A stretch of DNA of 64,000 nucleotides from CAIVVT01 sp963757265 (GTDB taxonomy: Bacteria > Acidobacteriota > Terriglobia > Bryobacterales > Bryobacteraceae). The position numbers and the translations under genes are program-made. Shown here one piece after another: positions 44,491 through 52,639 of the stretch; the first letter of the stretch is position 1, and every line of letters begins with the position of its first letter. Below the pieces are notes generated by a model. It ran no database searches. It saw only the letters and a program-made list of their open reading frames with translations, and had not been told where the DNA came from. The DNA is taken from assembly GCA_963757265.1 (NCBI GenBank), contig CAVWRA010000006.1, forward strand, positions 1,922,001 through 1,986,000, given 5' to 3'.

Positions 44491-44892
44491 CTACTTCGCG
44501 ATTCTGTACGTGCGCTCGCCGGCGGCGTTCATCGAAGACTCAATCTTCTCGCCGCCTTTGCTGCCCAGGATGCTGACGAAGCCCCGGACGGTGTGCTTCT
44601 GCCAGCCTGTGGCCTCCATGATCTCGGCCAGCGTCGCGCCCTTCGCGCGTTTCATCATCGCGATCACCTCGGCTTTCTTGTTGCCGCGCTCAGGCGCGGG
44701 CTGCGCGGCGGCCTTCTTGGCGACCTTGGCTTCCTTCTTCGGCTTCGCGCCCTTGGCGGCTTTCTGGGCCTTGGGCGCGGCCTTCTTCTGGGTGGCACCC
44801 TTCTTTGTCGAGGGCTTCTCCGGCGCGACGTTAGCGCCCTGGTCCGGAGCGACGGCGGGGCTGGCGGTTGTTGCGGCCTCTGCGTTTGTCAT
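44491..44892 (-). CDS. DUF3489-domain protein
   Basis: 133 residues. The first half is a low-complexity Lys/Ala/Pro tail ('KKAAPKAQKAAKGAKPKKEA') that resembles histone-H1-like, nucleic-acid-binding segments. Residues 72-133 are the DUF3489 winged-helix-like domain: 'EVIAMMKRAKGATLAEIMEA', 'GWQKHTVRGFVSIL', 'ESSMNAAGERTYRI'. In many genomes such genes sit beside small serine recombinases, as here (43144), and may be an accessory DNA-binding factor of the same element. GGATAAACC lies just before the ATG; no strong ribosome site. Confidence 0.85.
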   Translation of the reverse strand: MTNAEAATTASPAVAPDQGANVAPEKPSTKKGATQKKAAPKAQKAAKGAKPKKEAKVAKKAAAQPAPERGNKKAEVIAMMKRAKGATLAEIMEATGWQKHTVRGFVSILGSKGGEKIESSMNAAGERTYRIAK

Positions 44893-45233
44893 GATGGTTT
44901 ATCCTTTCTAATCAGTGGTTTGTGCGACCTTTCGGCGCACCCAATTCATCGCTCTGGTTCCCGGCACAAGCAAGCACAATCTGCGGATCGCCGAGGAAAT
45001 GGCCAACTCGCACCGAGCAAACGGCCAATTTGCGCGTCGACGCCCTTCTTATAGACCCGACAGAACGACCGTTTGGCCGTTCACCTCACTGTGCTTCGGT
45101 GGCGGTTGTTTCTAGCAGGCAAGGCAACCGGCCCGGAACGAGCCTCTACGCTGGCGATAATCGCTCTGGGCGGGGTTGTCCAGCGGGTGGTGTCCTAAGC
45201 GTGCGTTGCGGGTATATCGCGGAGGGCGGCGCG
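44893..45233. other. Spacer, no gene seen
   Basis: About 340 bases. The 44900-44910 part holds the leader of the DUF3489 gene. Other short frames have no support. Confidence 0.4.
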
Positions 45234-46442
45234 TTAAGCGGGCGTTGGCGTGTGCTCCTCCTGCGATTGTGGTGATACTCGCCTCGGAAGAAACGCATCC
45301 ACTAGGCCCTTGTTCGCTGCAATTGTGCGGCTCTTGGGATCAAAGACCATTAGATCCATCTCCATCAGTTCGCCCAAGTCGCGCTTAAGGGTCATCTTGG
45401 TCTTGTTCGAGTAGGCCGCTGCGCATCGATTGCTGACGTTTGCTGCCTGCAAAATCTTTACTGGGTCGGTGGATTTAGAAACATCCAAGACCAGGTGTTT
45501 CTTCCGTTTGTCGGCACTGCTCTCCCTGCCTTCAAATGCGGCGTGAACGATACTCAGCCACGTCAAATCCCTTTGGTACTCCCGAATACGCGCTAGTTGC
45601 TCCCGAAGGCCATCCAGAAGCCCCCTGGCTGCGTACTTGATGAACGGCAGGATGTCGCCGTTGGACCGGCTTGAATAGTCGAGTTGTCGGCTGTAGTCTG
45701 TGCGCGTCAGGTTGTAGTGATTACTAAGGAGATGGGCGGCTGGTGTTGGTGCTCCGGCCCGAAGTAAGATCTGGAACTCCACCAATCTCGCGGTTCGTCC
45801 ATTTCCATCGCCAAACGGGTGAATCCATGCCAAATAGAGGTGGGCCAGCACCGCCTTCATGATGGCAAGTTCCATACGCATAGAAGCTGGATCAGAGAAT
45901 TGGGGTTCTTCGAGCCATTCGCCCAAGCGGTTCAATAAGAAACCGCAATCTTCTGCGGGAGCCCCACGGTATCGCGAAACGCCGACCTCGTGCTTGCGTA
46001 TTGCCCCCGGCTCCACTCCATCGTTTAGGGCAAGCCCATCTAAGACCATGGCGTTCAGGGCGCACAAGGTCTCGACATTCAGCGGCATGGGGGTACCACT
46101 TAAGGGACGATCCCTTATCTGATTGCAGGCTGCCTCAATGTTTTTCAGTTCCTGTGCTAGGTATTCCCTGGATGGAGGGAGTGAGAGCTTGCCATCAAGA
46201 AACCGCAGCGCCTCTTCCTCCGATAGGGTGTTCCCCTCAATCGCGGTAGTCCCCAATATTCCCTTAGCCAGATAGAGATAGTGCAGGTTCTCGGCGATAT
46301 CAGGTTGCAGGGGGGTTCCGGCGATGTGTTCGAATTTAGACTTGCATTCTCCGAGCATTGCCCAAAGATCTACTCGCTCAGTTCGGAGCGCTTTCGTGGA
46401 GAAGGTCAACCATGGATGTGTTTCTTCATACTTGCGTGCCAT
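45234..46442 (-). CDS. Fic-domain AMPylase/transferase-like protein
   Basis: 402 residues. The Fic core motif 'HPFGDGNGRTAR' (near residue 205) matches HxFx(D/E)GNGRxxR, with the catalytic His, the anion-binding loop and the ATP-contacting Arg. An inhibitory helix is present in the same chain before the core, 'TTAIEGN' (T65-N71), matching (S/T)xxxE(G/N), so it is a class II self-inhibited Fic enzyme. The C-terminal part after about 300 is winged-helix-like ('ILQAANVSNRCAAAYSNKT', 'RDLGELMEMDLM'). It probably transfers AMP to a protein target; such genes are often mobile or linked to stress. The region upstream of the start (46440-46500) is AT-rich, consistent with its promoter. Confidence 0.92.
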   Translation of the reverse strand: MARKYEETHPWLTFSTKALRTERVDLWAMLGECKSKFEHIAGTPLQPDIAENLHYLYLAKGILGTTAIEGNTLSEEEALRFLDGKLSLPPSREYLAQELKNIEAACNQIRDRPLSGTPMPLNVETLCALNAMVLDGLALNDGVEPGAIRKHEVGVSRYRGAPAEDCGFLLNRLGEWLEEPQFSDPASMRMELAIMKAVLAHLYLAWIHPFGDGNGRTARLVEFQILLRAGAPTPAAHLLSNHYNLTRTDYSRQLDYSSRSNGDILPFIKYAARGLLDGLREQLARIREYQRDLTWLSIVHAAFEGRESSADKRKKHLVLDVSKSTDPVKILQAANVSNRCAAAYSNKTKMTLKRDLGELMEMDLMVFDPKSRTIAANKGLVDAFLPRRVSPQSQEEHTPTPA

Positions 46443-46997
46443 ATGTTAATCATAACATACTGAAAACAAATGTGATAATTAAATTTTGTGATAACAAATG
46501 TTCTTTGTTTTGTTACGCATTGTGTGCGATCTCATGTTCGGTATGGTAGCGGAGGTCAATCCCCGGATGGGCTTATCCGAGTAGCCCACAAATCACCCCA
46601 GACGTGATCCGTCATACCACTCTCCATCGCGGGCGTGACCCGTAAGGTCCGATACACGCGGCAGAGAGGCTGCGAGGACTTTTGCATATTTTGCATATCT
46701 GGGCGTGTGGCGCGAAGCCGCCGCAATCCCTCAGAAAACAAAGCAGATCTAGCCTTTTGCATATTCTGCATACGGTTTTGCCTGTATGAAGAGTACAACC
46801 AGGTAGGAATAACGGCCAACACCGGGCCAACGTGATCCAAATCCAGCCAAGCGGGGCGGCAACGTGCGATTCAATGCACAGGACTGGCGTCCACCGCTGA
46901 GCACGAGGGGGCGCGGATGGGCGAGCGGTTTGGACTCCATTTGGACTCCAAACAGAGGGAATTTCTAGGGTAGTTCGCCGTAAGTTTTTGAAAACAA
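46443..46997. other. Spacer with TGCATAT direct repeats
   Basis: No gene is called. The AT-rich part (46443-46530) is the promoter side of the Fic gene. Repeats are listed separately. This stretch lies next to the 3' end of a tRNA gene, a usual integration target, so the accessory/core border is probably here. Confidence 0.45.
46683..46773. repeat. Two pairs of TGCATAT half-sites
   Basis: TGCATAT at 46683 and 46692, then at 46758 (TGCATAT) and 46767 (TGCATAC). Within each pair the spacing is 9 bases and the context TTTTGCATATTNTGCATA is shared; pairs are 75 bases apart. They could be operator or iteron-like sites, or part of a longer degenerate duplication. Confidence 0.5.
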
Positions 46998-47074
46998 TGG
47001 TGGGCCCGGCAGAACTCGAATCTGCGACCTCTACCGTGTCAAGGTAGCGCTCTAACCAACTGAGCTACGAGCCC
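46998..47074 (-). tRNA. tRNA-Val (anticodon GAC)
   Basis: A minus-strand cloverleaf of 77 nt including an encoded CCA (46998-47000). The acceptor GGGCTCG (47074-47068) pairs with CGGGCCC, including one T-G pair. The D-arm is GCTC-AGTTGGTTA-GAGC. The anticodon arm is CTACC-TTGACAC-GGTAG with GAC in the loop, reading GUC/GUU valine codons. The T-arm CAG-ATTCGAGTT-CTG region is normal. The gene's anticodon loop also supplies the TGA that ends the overlapping minus-strand coding frame. Confidence 0.95.
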
Positions 47075-49162
47075 TTGCGGGAACTTTTTCACTATATCAT
47101 GCCCTGGGGTCGGCGCCTCCAGCGTGACGATCTCGTGGATGTGCAGGGCGGGCAGCTCGACGGTCCACGCGCTCTTGTTCTGGCCGCGGCCGGGAGCCTG
47201 TATGGGCTGAAGACGCGCTCCGCCAGGGGTCACTTCAACACGCTCAGGCTTCCACGGGAAGCTCACTTGGACCGGTCCGACTGGGGGGATGAAGTCGATG
47301 GCCGCATACTCGCCAGCGACCTGCATGGCGGTCGAATTCAGCAAATGAACTGCCAGCCGTCCATTGCTCCGGCGCAACACCACCTCGACAGCCGGCGGTG
47401 CCGTCACGTCCACCAGCGGCCGGAAGCGCGCCCCGACCAGCCGCCGGACCAAATCGCGGACCGCGGGCGCGTGCGTCCCGTCGTAGACCGAGCCCAGCGG
47501 CCCCGGCACCACAACGATCTCGCCCTGACCGTACTTTCGCGCCACGGCGGCTGCTTTGCCGCCCGACCGGGTGTCGTAATCCGGGAAGCGCTGCTCCAGC
47601 ACGGCCGCATCCCCGGCGTCAACGTCCCTCCAAGGCCCACGCAGGTTGGCCAGCACTTCCGAGCCGCCGATCCACGCCGCCTGCTCTGTGGGCTGATCGC
47701 CCGCCAGTCGGATGCCTGCCGAGGCTGCGAACACGGCCGCATTGTAGGCGCCGCAAATCACCAGCCGGCCTCCGCCGGCCGTGTACTCCAGCAGGGTCTT
47801 CTTCACTCCCTCGCCAATGACCGCCCATTCGGGCAGCACCATCAGCGGGTATTCGTGGACGATCCGCGCGAGTTTCCAATCCGGCACAACATCGGCCGAG
47901 TAATGCAGCGCGGTCAGCGCATCCAGCCAGCCGCGCACCGGGTCGACCAGCTTTCCCCACCAGCCGAACAGCTTGCCGGACGTCGCATACAGAGACTCTC
48001 TGGAAAACAGCACGCCGATCTGCGGAACCGTCTGCCACTGGTGCGACACGGCCTGCCGCTCGCGGCAGAAGTCCCCGACGCGCCGCATCACCTCGACGTG
48101 CGCCGGCTCGAACCAGCCCGCGCGGCTGGGGTTGTAATACACCTGGAATCCCCCGCCCTGCGCCAGCACGACCGCTGCCTCCTGCTGCAACTGCACGGCC
48201 GGTTTGTGCACCGCACCAATCCTGGTCGTGCCCGCATCCTGGAATCCCCACGCCATCAGATCCCAGGTCTTTCCGGTCTGGGCCAGGTAACGCGCCTCCA
48301 GCCGGGCCGCCGAAACGCTGGCGTTGCCGATGAAATCGCCCGACAGGAAGTCCACCGGCAGCTCTGGCTCCTCCGGCACGAAGGTTGAGTACAGCCAGTT
48401 GCTGGCCACCTGGAATCGGGGATGCGTGCGGTGCAGCTCATCGACGTAATGGCGCACATAGTGCCGGAACTGCCGGCGGTTGAATTCGAGGAATTGCAGC
48501 CACCCCGGATCCTTCGGGTGCTTGGGGAGGCGCTCGAATCCCGTCGCATCGCGGAATGCCGCTTCGACGCCCGGGTAGTAGTCCGGATTGATGGCCCAGC
48601 ATTCTCCATCCACCCATGCTCCGTCCAGGTCGTATTTTGTCGCCGCCTCCCTCAGTTGCCGCAGCATCAACAGGTCCACGTACGACCCGAAAGTGGAAGT
48701 CTGCTGCTTGTCTCGCGCCCCATCCGGGCCCACGCGCGCCCACTCCGGATGCCGTTTGCAGGCCTCGAAATCCCACACGCCCGAGAAATGAATGTACAGC
48801 GACACGCCCCGCGACGCTGTGGCCCGGCGCCATATTTCGAGCGAATCCTTCACAATGCCCGGAGCCGACGGGCCCACCTGCGACGGCCATCCCAGCCAGC
48901 CCGGGTGGCCCTTGGAGTCATACTGCACGAAGTCCGGCCGCACGGCGTCGAGCAGCGCTCCCACCATCTCGTCGGTCACATCGCGCCCCAGCACCGTGTC
49001 GTGTTCGTTGGGGTGCAGGTCAAAATGCAGTCCGAAGAAACTCTCGCTGCGGCGCAGCCTTGGGCGCGCAGCCTGCATCGCTGCGGCCCGCGGCGCGGCG
49101 GCCGCCAGGGCTGCCGAGGTCATCGCAAACTGCCTGCGGGTGATCCTCGATCCGGTTCTCAT
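47039..49162 (-). CDS. Tat-exported TIM-barrel protein with a GATase-like domain, putative glycoside hydrolase
   Basis: The start at 49162 opens a Tat leader ('MRTGSRITRRQFAMTSAALA'); a GAGAGGAG site lies 14-20 bases upstream, and TTG at 49168 fits its spacing better. 707 residues. Residues about 45-330 form a barrel ('FFGLHFDLHPNEHDTVLG', 'GVSLYIHFSGVWDF', 'KYDLDGAWVDGECWA' with Asp and Glu at strand ends). Residues about 390-560 look like a beta-galactosidase trimerisation/GATase-like domain ('YPLMVLPEWAVIG', 'GGGRLVICGAYNA'). A beta domain follows. The last residues 'GLVAQLVRAL' come from the tRNA-Val gene, so the native end may have been about 12 residues earlier. Substrate unknown. Confidence 0.8.
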   Translation of the reverse strand: MRTGSRITRRQFAMTSAALAAAAPRAAAMQAARPRLRRSESFFGLHFDLHPNEHDTVLGRDVTDEMVGALLDAVRPDFVQYDSKGHPGWLGWPSQVGPSAPGIVKDSLEIWRRATASRGVSLYIHFSGVWDFEACKRHPEWARVGPDGARDKQQTSTFGSYVDLLMLRQLREAATKYDLDGAWVDGECWAINPDYYPGVEAAFRDATGFERLPKHPKDPGWLQFLEFNRRQFRHYVRHYVDELHRTHPRFQVASNWLYSTFVPEEPELPVDFLSGDFIGNASVSAARLEARYLAQTGKTWDLMAWGFQDAGTTRIGAVHKPAVQLQQEAAVVLAQGGGFQVYYNPSRAGWFEPAHVEVMRRVGDFCRERQAVSHQWQTVPQIGVLFSRESLYATSGKLFGWWGKLVDPVRGWLDALTALHYSADVVPDWKLARIVHEYPLMVLPEWAVIGEGVKKTLLEYTAGGGRLVICGAYNAAVFAASAGIRLAGDQPTEQAAWIGGSEVLANLRGPWRDVDAGDAAVLEQRFPDYDTRSGGKAAAVARKYGQGEIVVVPGPLGSVYDGTHAPAVRDLVRRLVGARFRPLVDVTAPPAVEVVLRRSNGRLAVHLLNSTAMQVAGEYAAIDFIPPVGPVQVSFPWKPERVEVTPGGARLQPIQAPGRGQNKSAWTVELPALHIHEIVTLEAPTPGHDIVKKFPQGLVAQLVRALP

Positions 49163-49310
49163 GGGCAACACTCTACTCCTCTCCAACCGTGCTCGGAAAC
49201 GACACGCCGTGTTGGTTGGAGCGCCCCGCGCCGGGCGCGCCTGGCGGCGCGAGTTTCACCGCAGTGCGTCTTCACGTACAATAGATAATTGGGCCGGTCG
49301 AGGCTGTCTT

Positions 49311-49775
49311 ATGAGCTTTGTCATCGAGCAACGTGATCGTGATGGCGTCCCGATCCTCGCCTTGAAAGGGCGCCTGGTCCTGGGCGATCCCCTGGAAATA
49401 CTGCGCGAGCGGTTGCGGACGCTGTTGCAATCGAGCCTGACGACGGGCACGACCGCCGTGGTCCTCGATTGTCGCGACACCTCCTACATTGATTCCAGCG
49501 GATTGGGCTGCCTCGTCATGGCCCATTCCAGGGCCGTGCAGTTGGGCGGCAAGTTTCCGATCTTCGGCCTGAACCGCCGCGGCCTGGAGCTCATGATCCT
49601 CACCAAGCTCTCGACCGTTTTCGAAATCTTTGAAGAGGAGATCGACGCGGTGAACAGTTGCTTCGCCGATCGCCACGTCCGCCACTTCGACATCCTCGAT
49701 TTTGTCCAGCGGCATCGCGCCGAGGCCGACCAGGCAAAAGGCTCGTTGTCGGCGCAGCCATTGCCGCAGGGCTGA
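49311..49775 (+). CDS. STAS-domain protein (anti-sigma factor antagonist type)
   Basis: 154 residues. The STAS fold covers 1-110: 'EQRDRDGVPILALKGRLVLG', then 'TTAVVLDCRDTSYIDSSGLG', where the Ser in D-S-S-G-L-G is the usual phosphorylation site, and 'GGKFPIFGLNRRGLELM'. Such proteins bind an anti-sigma kinase (RsbW/SpoIIAB type) when unphosphorylated. An extra C-terminal tail of about 30 residues is Gln/Ala-rich. No partner kinase gene is adjacent. The start is ATG with a poor ribosome site; longer in-frame extensions upstream do not look coding. Confidence 0.85.
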   Translation: MSFVIEQRDRDGVPILALKGRLVLGDPLEILRERLRTLLQSSLTTGTTAVVLDCRDTSYIDSSGLGCLVMAHSRAVQLGGKFPIFGLNRRGLELMILTKLSTVFEIFEEEIDAVNSCFADRHVRHFDILDFVQRHRAEADQAKGSLSAQPLPQG

Positions 49776-49874
49776 GCGCCGCACCGCCGGCGTGGCGGCG
49801 CCGCGGGCGCATGTTCCATCCATTCCAGCAACGCCCCACTCGTTTCCGGTCTGTTTTGGTAAAATGCCTGGCAT

Positions 49875-50357
49875 ATGGGGAAGGGTGCGCCAGGACCACT
49901 TGAAACCGGCGCCACGGCGCCGGACGTGTCGCTTACGGACTCCGACGGCGTGCGGCGCCCGCTCGACAGCTTACTGGCGACAGGCCCGGTTGTGCTGGCT
50001 TTTTTCAAGGTGTCCTGCCCGGTCTGTCAGCTCACGCTGCCATTCCTCGGCCGTTTGGCCGGGGGCGAATTACAGATGGTTCCGGTATCGCAGGACGACC
50101 CGGACGCGACCGAACGCTTCAATTACGAATTCGGCCTCTACATCTCAGCGCTGTTCGATCGCGAGGAGGACGGTTATCCCGCCAGCAATGCTTTCGGCAT
50201 TACGACCGTGCCATCCATTTTCCTGGTCGAACCGGACCGCCGGATCTCGTGGAGTGCGGTGGGCTTCGACAAGCTGCAGCTGGAGCGCCTGGCGGCGAGA
50301 GCCGGCCGGCCGGTCTTTTATAAGACGGATATGGTCCCCGCCCTGAAGGCGGGTTGA
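49875..50357 (+). CDS. Thioredoxin-like/AhpC-TSA family redoxin
   Basis: 160 residues: 'GATAPDVSLTDSDGVRRPL' is the typical start of the redoxin fold, 'VLAFFKVSCPVCQLTLPFL' holds the CxxC active site (C-P-V-C), and 'AFGITTVPSIFLVEPD' holds the cis-Pro loop after V. No signal peptide or lipobox, so it is predicted to be cytoplasmic. It likely acts as a thiol-disulfide reductase or peroxidase-like protein. It lies about 140 bases before nuoI in the same direction. Confidence 0.88.
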   Translation: MGKGAPGPLETGATAPDVSLTDSDGVRRPLDSLLATGPVVLAFFKVSCPVCQLTLPFLGRLAGGELQMVPVSQDDPDATERFNYEFGLYISALFDREEDGYPASNAFGITTVPSIFLVEPDRRISWSAVGFDKLQLERLAARAGRPVFYKTDMVPALKAG

Positions 50358-50497
50358 AGCTCCAGGAACTAGGCTCCCGGGCGGAGCCCTGCGCGGCCAA
50401 GGTCGAATCCATCGGACGGCGGCCGGCATCAGAAAGTATGCACATCGTACGAACAGCCCAGAGCCCGGCGCGACAGCTGAAAGCATCTTAAAGGGTT

Positions 50498-51007
50498 ATG
50501 GCGAACATCAACGAAATCCTGTCGGGCGCCGCGGCGATCGCCAAGGGCATGAGCGTCACGGTCCGGGAGATGTTGAACCCCATCGTGACGGACGATTATC
50601 CCGATGCGCCGCCCAAATTCCAGCCGCGCTATCGCGGCCTGCATGTGCTCCAGCGCGACGAAAACGGCCTTGAAAAGTGCGTGGCCTGCTTCCTCTGTTC
50701 GGCCGCGTGCCCGGTGCAGTGCATCTACATCGAGGCTGCGGACAATACCGACCAGGCGCGCATCAGCGGCGGCGAGCGCTACGCCGCAGTCTACAACATC
50801 GATTACAGCCGCTGCATCTTCTGCGGCTATTGCGTCGAGGCCTGCCCGACCGACGCCATCACCCACGGCCACGGCTTCGAGCTCGCGAGTTACGACACCT
50901 CGACCCTGGTCTACCGCAAGGAACAGCTTCTCGCGCCGCTGCCCGCCGGCGCATCGGGCCAACTGATGCTCGACCACCCCGTGACGGCCCGCGCCGCGGA
51001 CCACTAA
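50498..51007 (+). CDS. nuoI: NADH-quinone oxidoreductase subunit I
   Basis: 169 residues with two 4Fe-4S motifs: 'CVACFLCSAACP' (C61, C64, C67, C71) and 'CIFCGYCVEACP' (C105, C108, C111, C115). The N-terminal amphipathic part anchors NuoI at the membrane arm junction. It carries clusters N6a/N6b that pass electrons from NuoG to NuoB in complex I. Here it stands alone, not in a 14-gene nuo operon; nuoA lies at 56.3 kb on the other strand. The C-terminus 'GQLMLDHPVTARAADH' is longer than usual. Confidence 0.92.
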   Translation: MANINEILSGAAAIAKGMSVTVREMLNPIVTDDYPDAPPKFQPRYRGLHVLQRDENGLEKCVACFLCSAACPVQCIYIEAADNTDQARISGGERYAAVYNIDYSRCIFCGYCVEACPTDAITHGHGFELASYDTSTLVYRKEQLLAPLPAGASGQLMLDHPVTARAADH

Positions 51008-51066
51008 GCACGCCCGCTCCCCGGCCGCGCCACTGCTCAGCAGCTTGAACGACACTGGTTTGAGTA

Positions 51067-51534
51067 GTGTCATTTGGATACGATCCGTTGGAGCTGCGCG
51101 TCCTGGCGTTCACCGCCCGACAGCGCGGCATGGCGGTGGAGAAGGTCGATCTGTTGTCACGACTCCGCGAAGACCTTGGCCTGGACGGCGAGGATGCCGT
51201 GGAGTTCTTTGAAGCCTTCAGCCAGGAGTTCGACGTCAACCTGGATGCGTTGCGCGGCAAGCGCTGGAAGCGTCACTTCGCCCCGGCGCGCCACCCGGCC
51301 GCGGGGGCGCGCGTCGCGGTCTTCATCCTGCTGACGCTGTTCCTGACGGCCTCAATCCTCAATGGCTATTTTGGCTGGACCTCGCTCTGGTTCCTGGTCC
51401 TGGCGGCCATCTGGCTGTTCGGCTCGCAAGCCTGGCCCATCTCCTGGCTGTGGCCCGCTACGGTCCCCATCACCGTCCAGGACCTCGTCGACGCGGCCGC
51501 GGCCGGACGATGGGTGAAACCATTGCACTCCTAA
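51067..51534 (+). CDS. DUF1493-like (acyl-carrier-like) membrane protein
   Basis: GTG start at 51067. 155 residues. The N-terminal 80 residues contain 'KVDLLSRLREDLGLDGEDAV' and 'FFEAFSQEFDV', the DUF1493/ACP-like helical pattern, but with Gly-Glu-Asp where an ACP would have D-S-L, so no phosphopantetheine serine is present. Two membrane helices follow ('VAVFILLTLFLTASILNGYF', 'LWFLVLAAIWLFG'). It is encoded 60 bases after nuoI on the same strand. Function unknown; the missing Ser argues against carrier activity. Confidence 0.75.
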   Translation: MSFGYDPLELRVLAFTARQRGMAVEKVDLLSRLREDLGLDGEDAVEFFEAFSQEFDVNLDALRGKRWKRHFAPARHPAAGARVAVFILLTLFLTASILNGYFGWTSLWFLVLAAIWLFGSQAWPISWLWPATVPITVQDLVDAAAAGRWVKPLHS

Positions 51535-51538
51535 ACCA

Positions 51539-52639
51539 TCAGCCGGCCGTCAGTACCCGCATCGCACGCCGAGCCACGACGACCTCTTCGTTCGTCGCCA
51601 GCACGGCCACCTTCACCGCGGAGGCGTCGCTCGAGACCAGCCGGTCCCCGGCGCCCTTCTCGTTGCGTTGCGCATCGATCCGCACGCCGATGAACTCGAG
51701 GCCCGCGCAGCTCAACGCGCGCAGCCGCGCCGAGTTCTCGCCGATGCCACCGGTGAAGACGATCGCGTCGAGGCCGCGCATCGCCGCGGCGTAGGCGCCG
51801 ATCGTCTTCCGCACCTCGTAGGCGAACACCTCGAGCGCCAGCCGCGCATCCTCCGACCCCGCTGCTTCAGCCGCTTCGATGTCCCGCACGTCCCCGCCTG
51901 GCACGCCCGAGATCCCGGCCAGCCCACCCTCGCGCGCCAGCTGGCGCCGCACTTCGGCCGTGCTCCAGCCGTGCCGGTCGATCATTGCCAGCACGGCGAA
52001 GACGTCCAGGTCGCCGTTCCGCGTCGCGTTCTCGAGGCCCGATTGCGCCGAGAAGCCCATCGTCGTATCCACCGACGCGCCGTCGCGAATCGCACAGATC
52101 GACGAGCTGCCCCCGAGGTGGCAACTGATCAGCCTCAGCCCTTCCTTGGCGCGCCCCAGGAACTCCGGCGCCCGCCCCGCGATGAACTCGTGCGAGGCCC
52201 CGTGGAAGCCGTAGCGCACGATGCCCTCCTCAACCCGCCACGCCCGCGGCACGCCGTACAGCCGCGCGTGCTCCGGCATCGTGCGGTGGAACTCGGTTTC
52301 GAATGCCGCCACCAGCGGCACCTCCGGCCATTCCTTCTGGAACGCGCGGATCGCCGCCAGGTAAACCGCATTGTGGAGCGGCGCCGCGTCGAGGAAGCGC
52401 TCCATTGCTGCGATCACTTCGTCGTCAATCACGAACGTCCCGCGAAAGCGTGGCCCGGCGTGCACCGCCTTGAACGCCACCGCAGCCACGCCCGCCGTTT
52501 CCCTGTGGATCTGCAGCACGGCAGCGTCATAGTCGGTGACGCGCTCGACGCGGCTGCGCTGCAGCACGCGCTCCGCCGGCATCTCCAGCACCTGATACTT
52601 CAGCGACGTGGAGCCGAGGTTGGGAACCAGGATATTCAC
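51539..52639 (-). CDS. ackA: Acetate kinase family protein
   Basis: GTG at 52639 is chosen because it overlaps the TGA of the TPR gene (GTGA) and opens 'VNILVPNLGSTSLKYQV', the first phosphate loop. 366 residues; classic AckA is about 400. Motifs: 'FHGASHEFIA', 'CHLGGSSSICAI', 'DTTMGFSAQSGLENATRNGD' and 'IVFTGGIGENSARLR', all in the ASKHA order. It makes ATP and acetate from acetyl phosphate and ADP, or the reverse. The usual substrate-site 'TPLEG' reads 'FSAQSG' here, so the acyl substrate may differ. No pta is adjacent. Coupled translation with the TPR protein is predicted. Confidence 0.9.
   Translation of the reverse strand: MNILVPNLGSTSLKYQVLEMPAERVLQRSRVERVTDYDAAVLQIHRETAGVAAVAFKAVHAGPRFRGTFVIDDEVIAAMERFLDAAPLHNAVYLAAIRAFQKEWPEVPLVAAFETEFHRTMPEHARLYGVPRAWRVEEGIVRYGFHGASHEFIAGRAPEFLGRAKEGLRLISCHLGGSSSICAIRDGASVDTTMGFSAQSGLENATRNGDLDVFAVLAMIDRHGWSTAEVRRQLAREGGLAGISGVPGGDVRDIEAAEAAGSEDARLALEVFAYEVRKTIGAYAAAMRGLDAIVFTGGIGENSARLRALSCAGLEFIGVRIDAQRNEKGAGDRLVSSDASAVKVAVLATNEEVVVARRAMRVLTAG

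Noticed and set aside
44302..45054. 250-codon plus-strand frame over the DUF3489 gene
   Set aside because: Mirror of a Lys/Ala-rich coding sequence giving Leu/Gly repeats; the minus-strand DUF3489 domain is clear.
46556..46840. Short minus-strand frame with repeated 'MQNMQK'
   Set aside because: The repeated peptide only reflects the TGCATAT DNA repeats; no ribosome site or domain sense.
46998..47074. An att site duplicating the tRNA-Val 3' end in the accessory region
   Set aside because: I looked for the T-arm/acceptor sequence elsewhere in the window and found no second copy, so integration at this tRNA cannot be shown.
47075..48388. 437-codon plus-strand frame over the TIM-barrel gene
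   Set aside because: Antisense to a gene with a Tat leader and motifs; composition is typical of a mirror frame.
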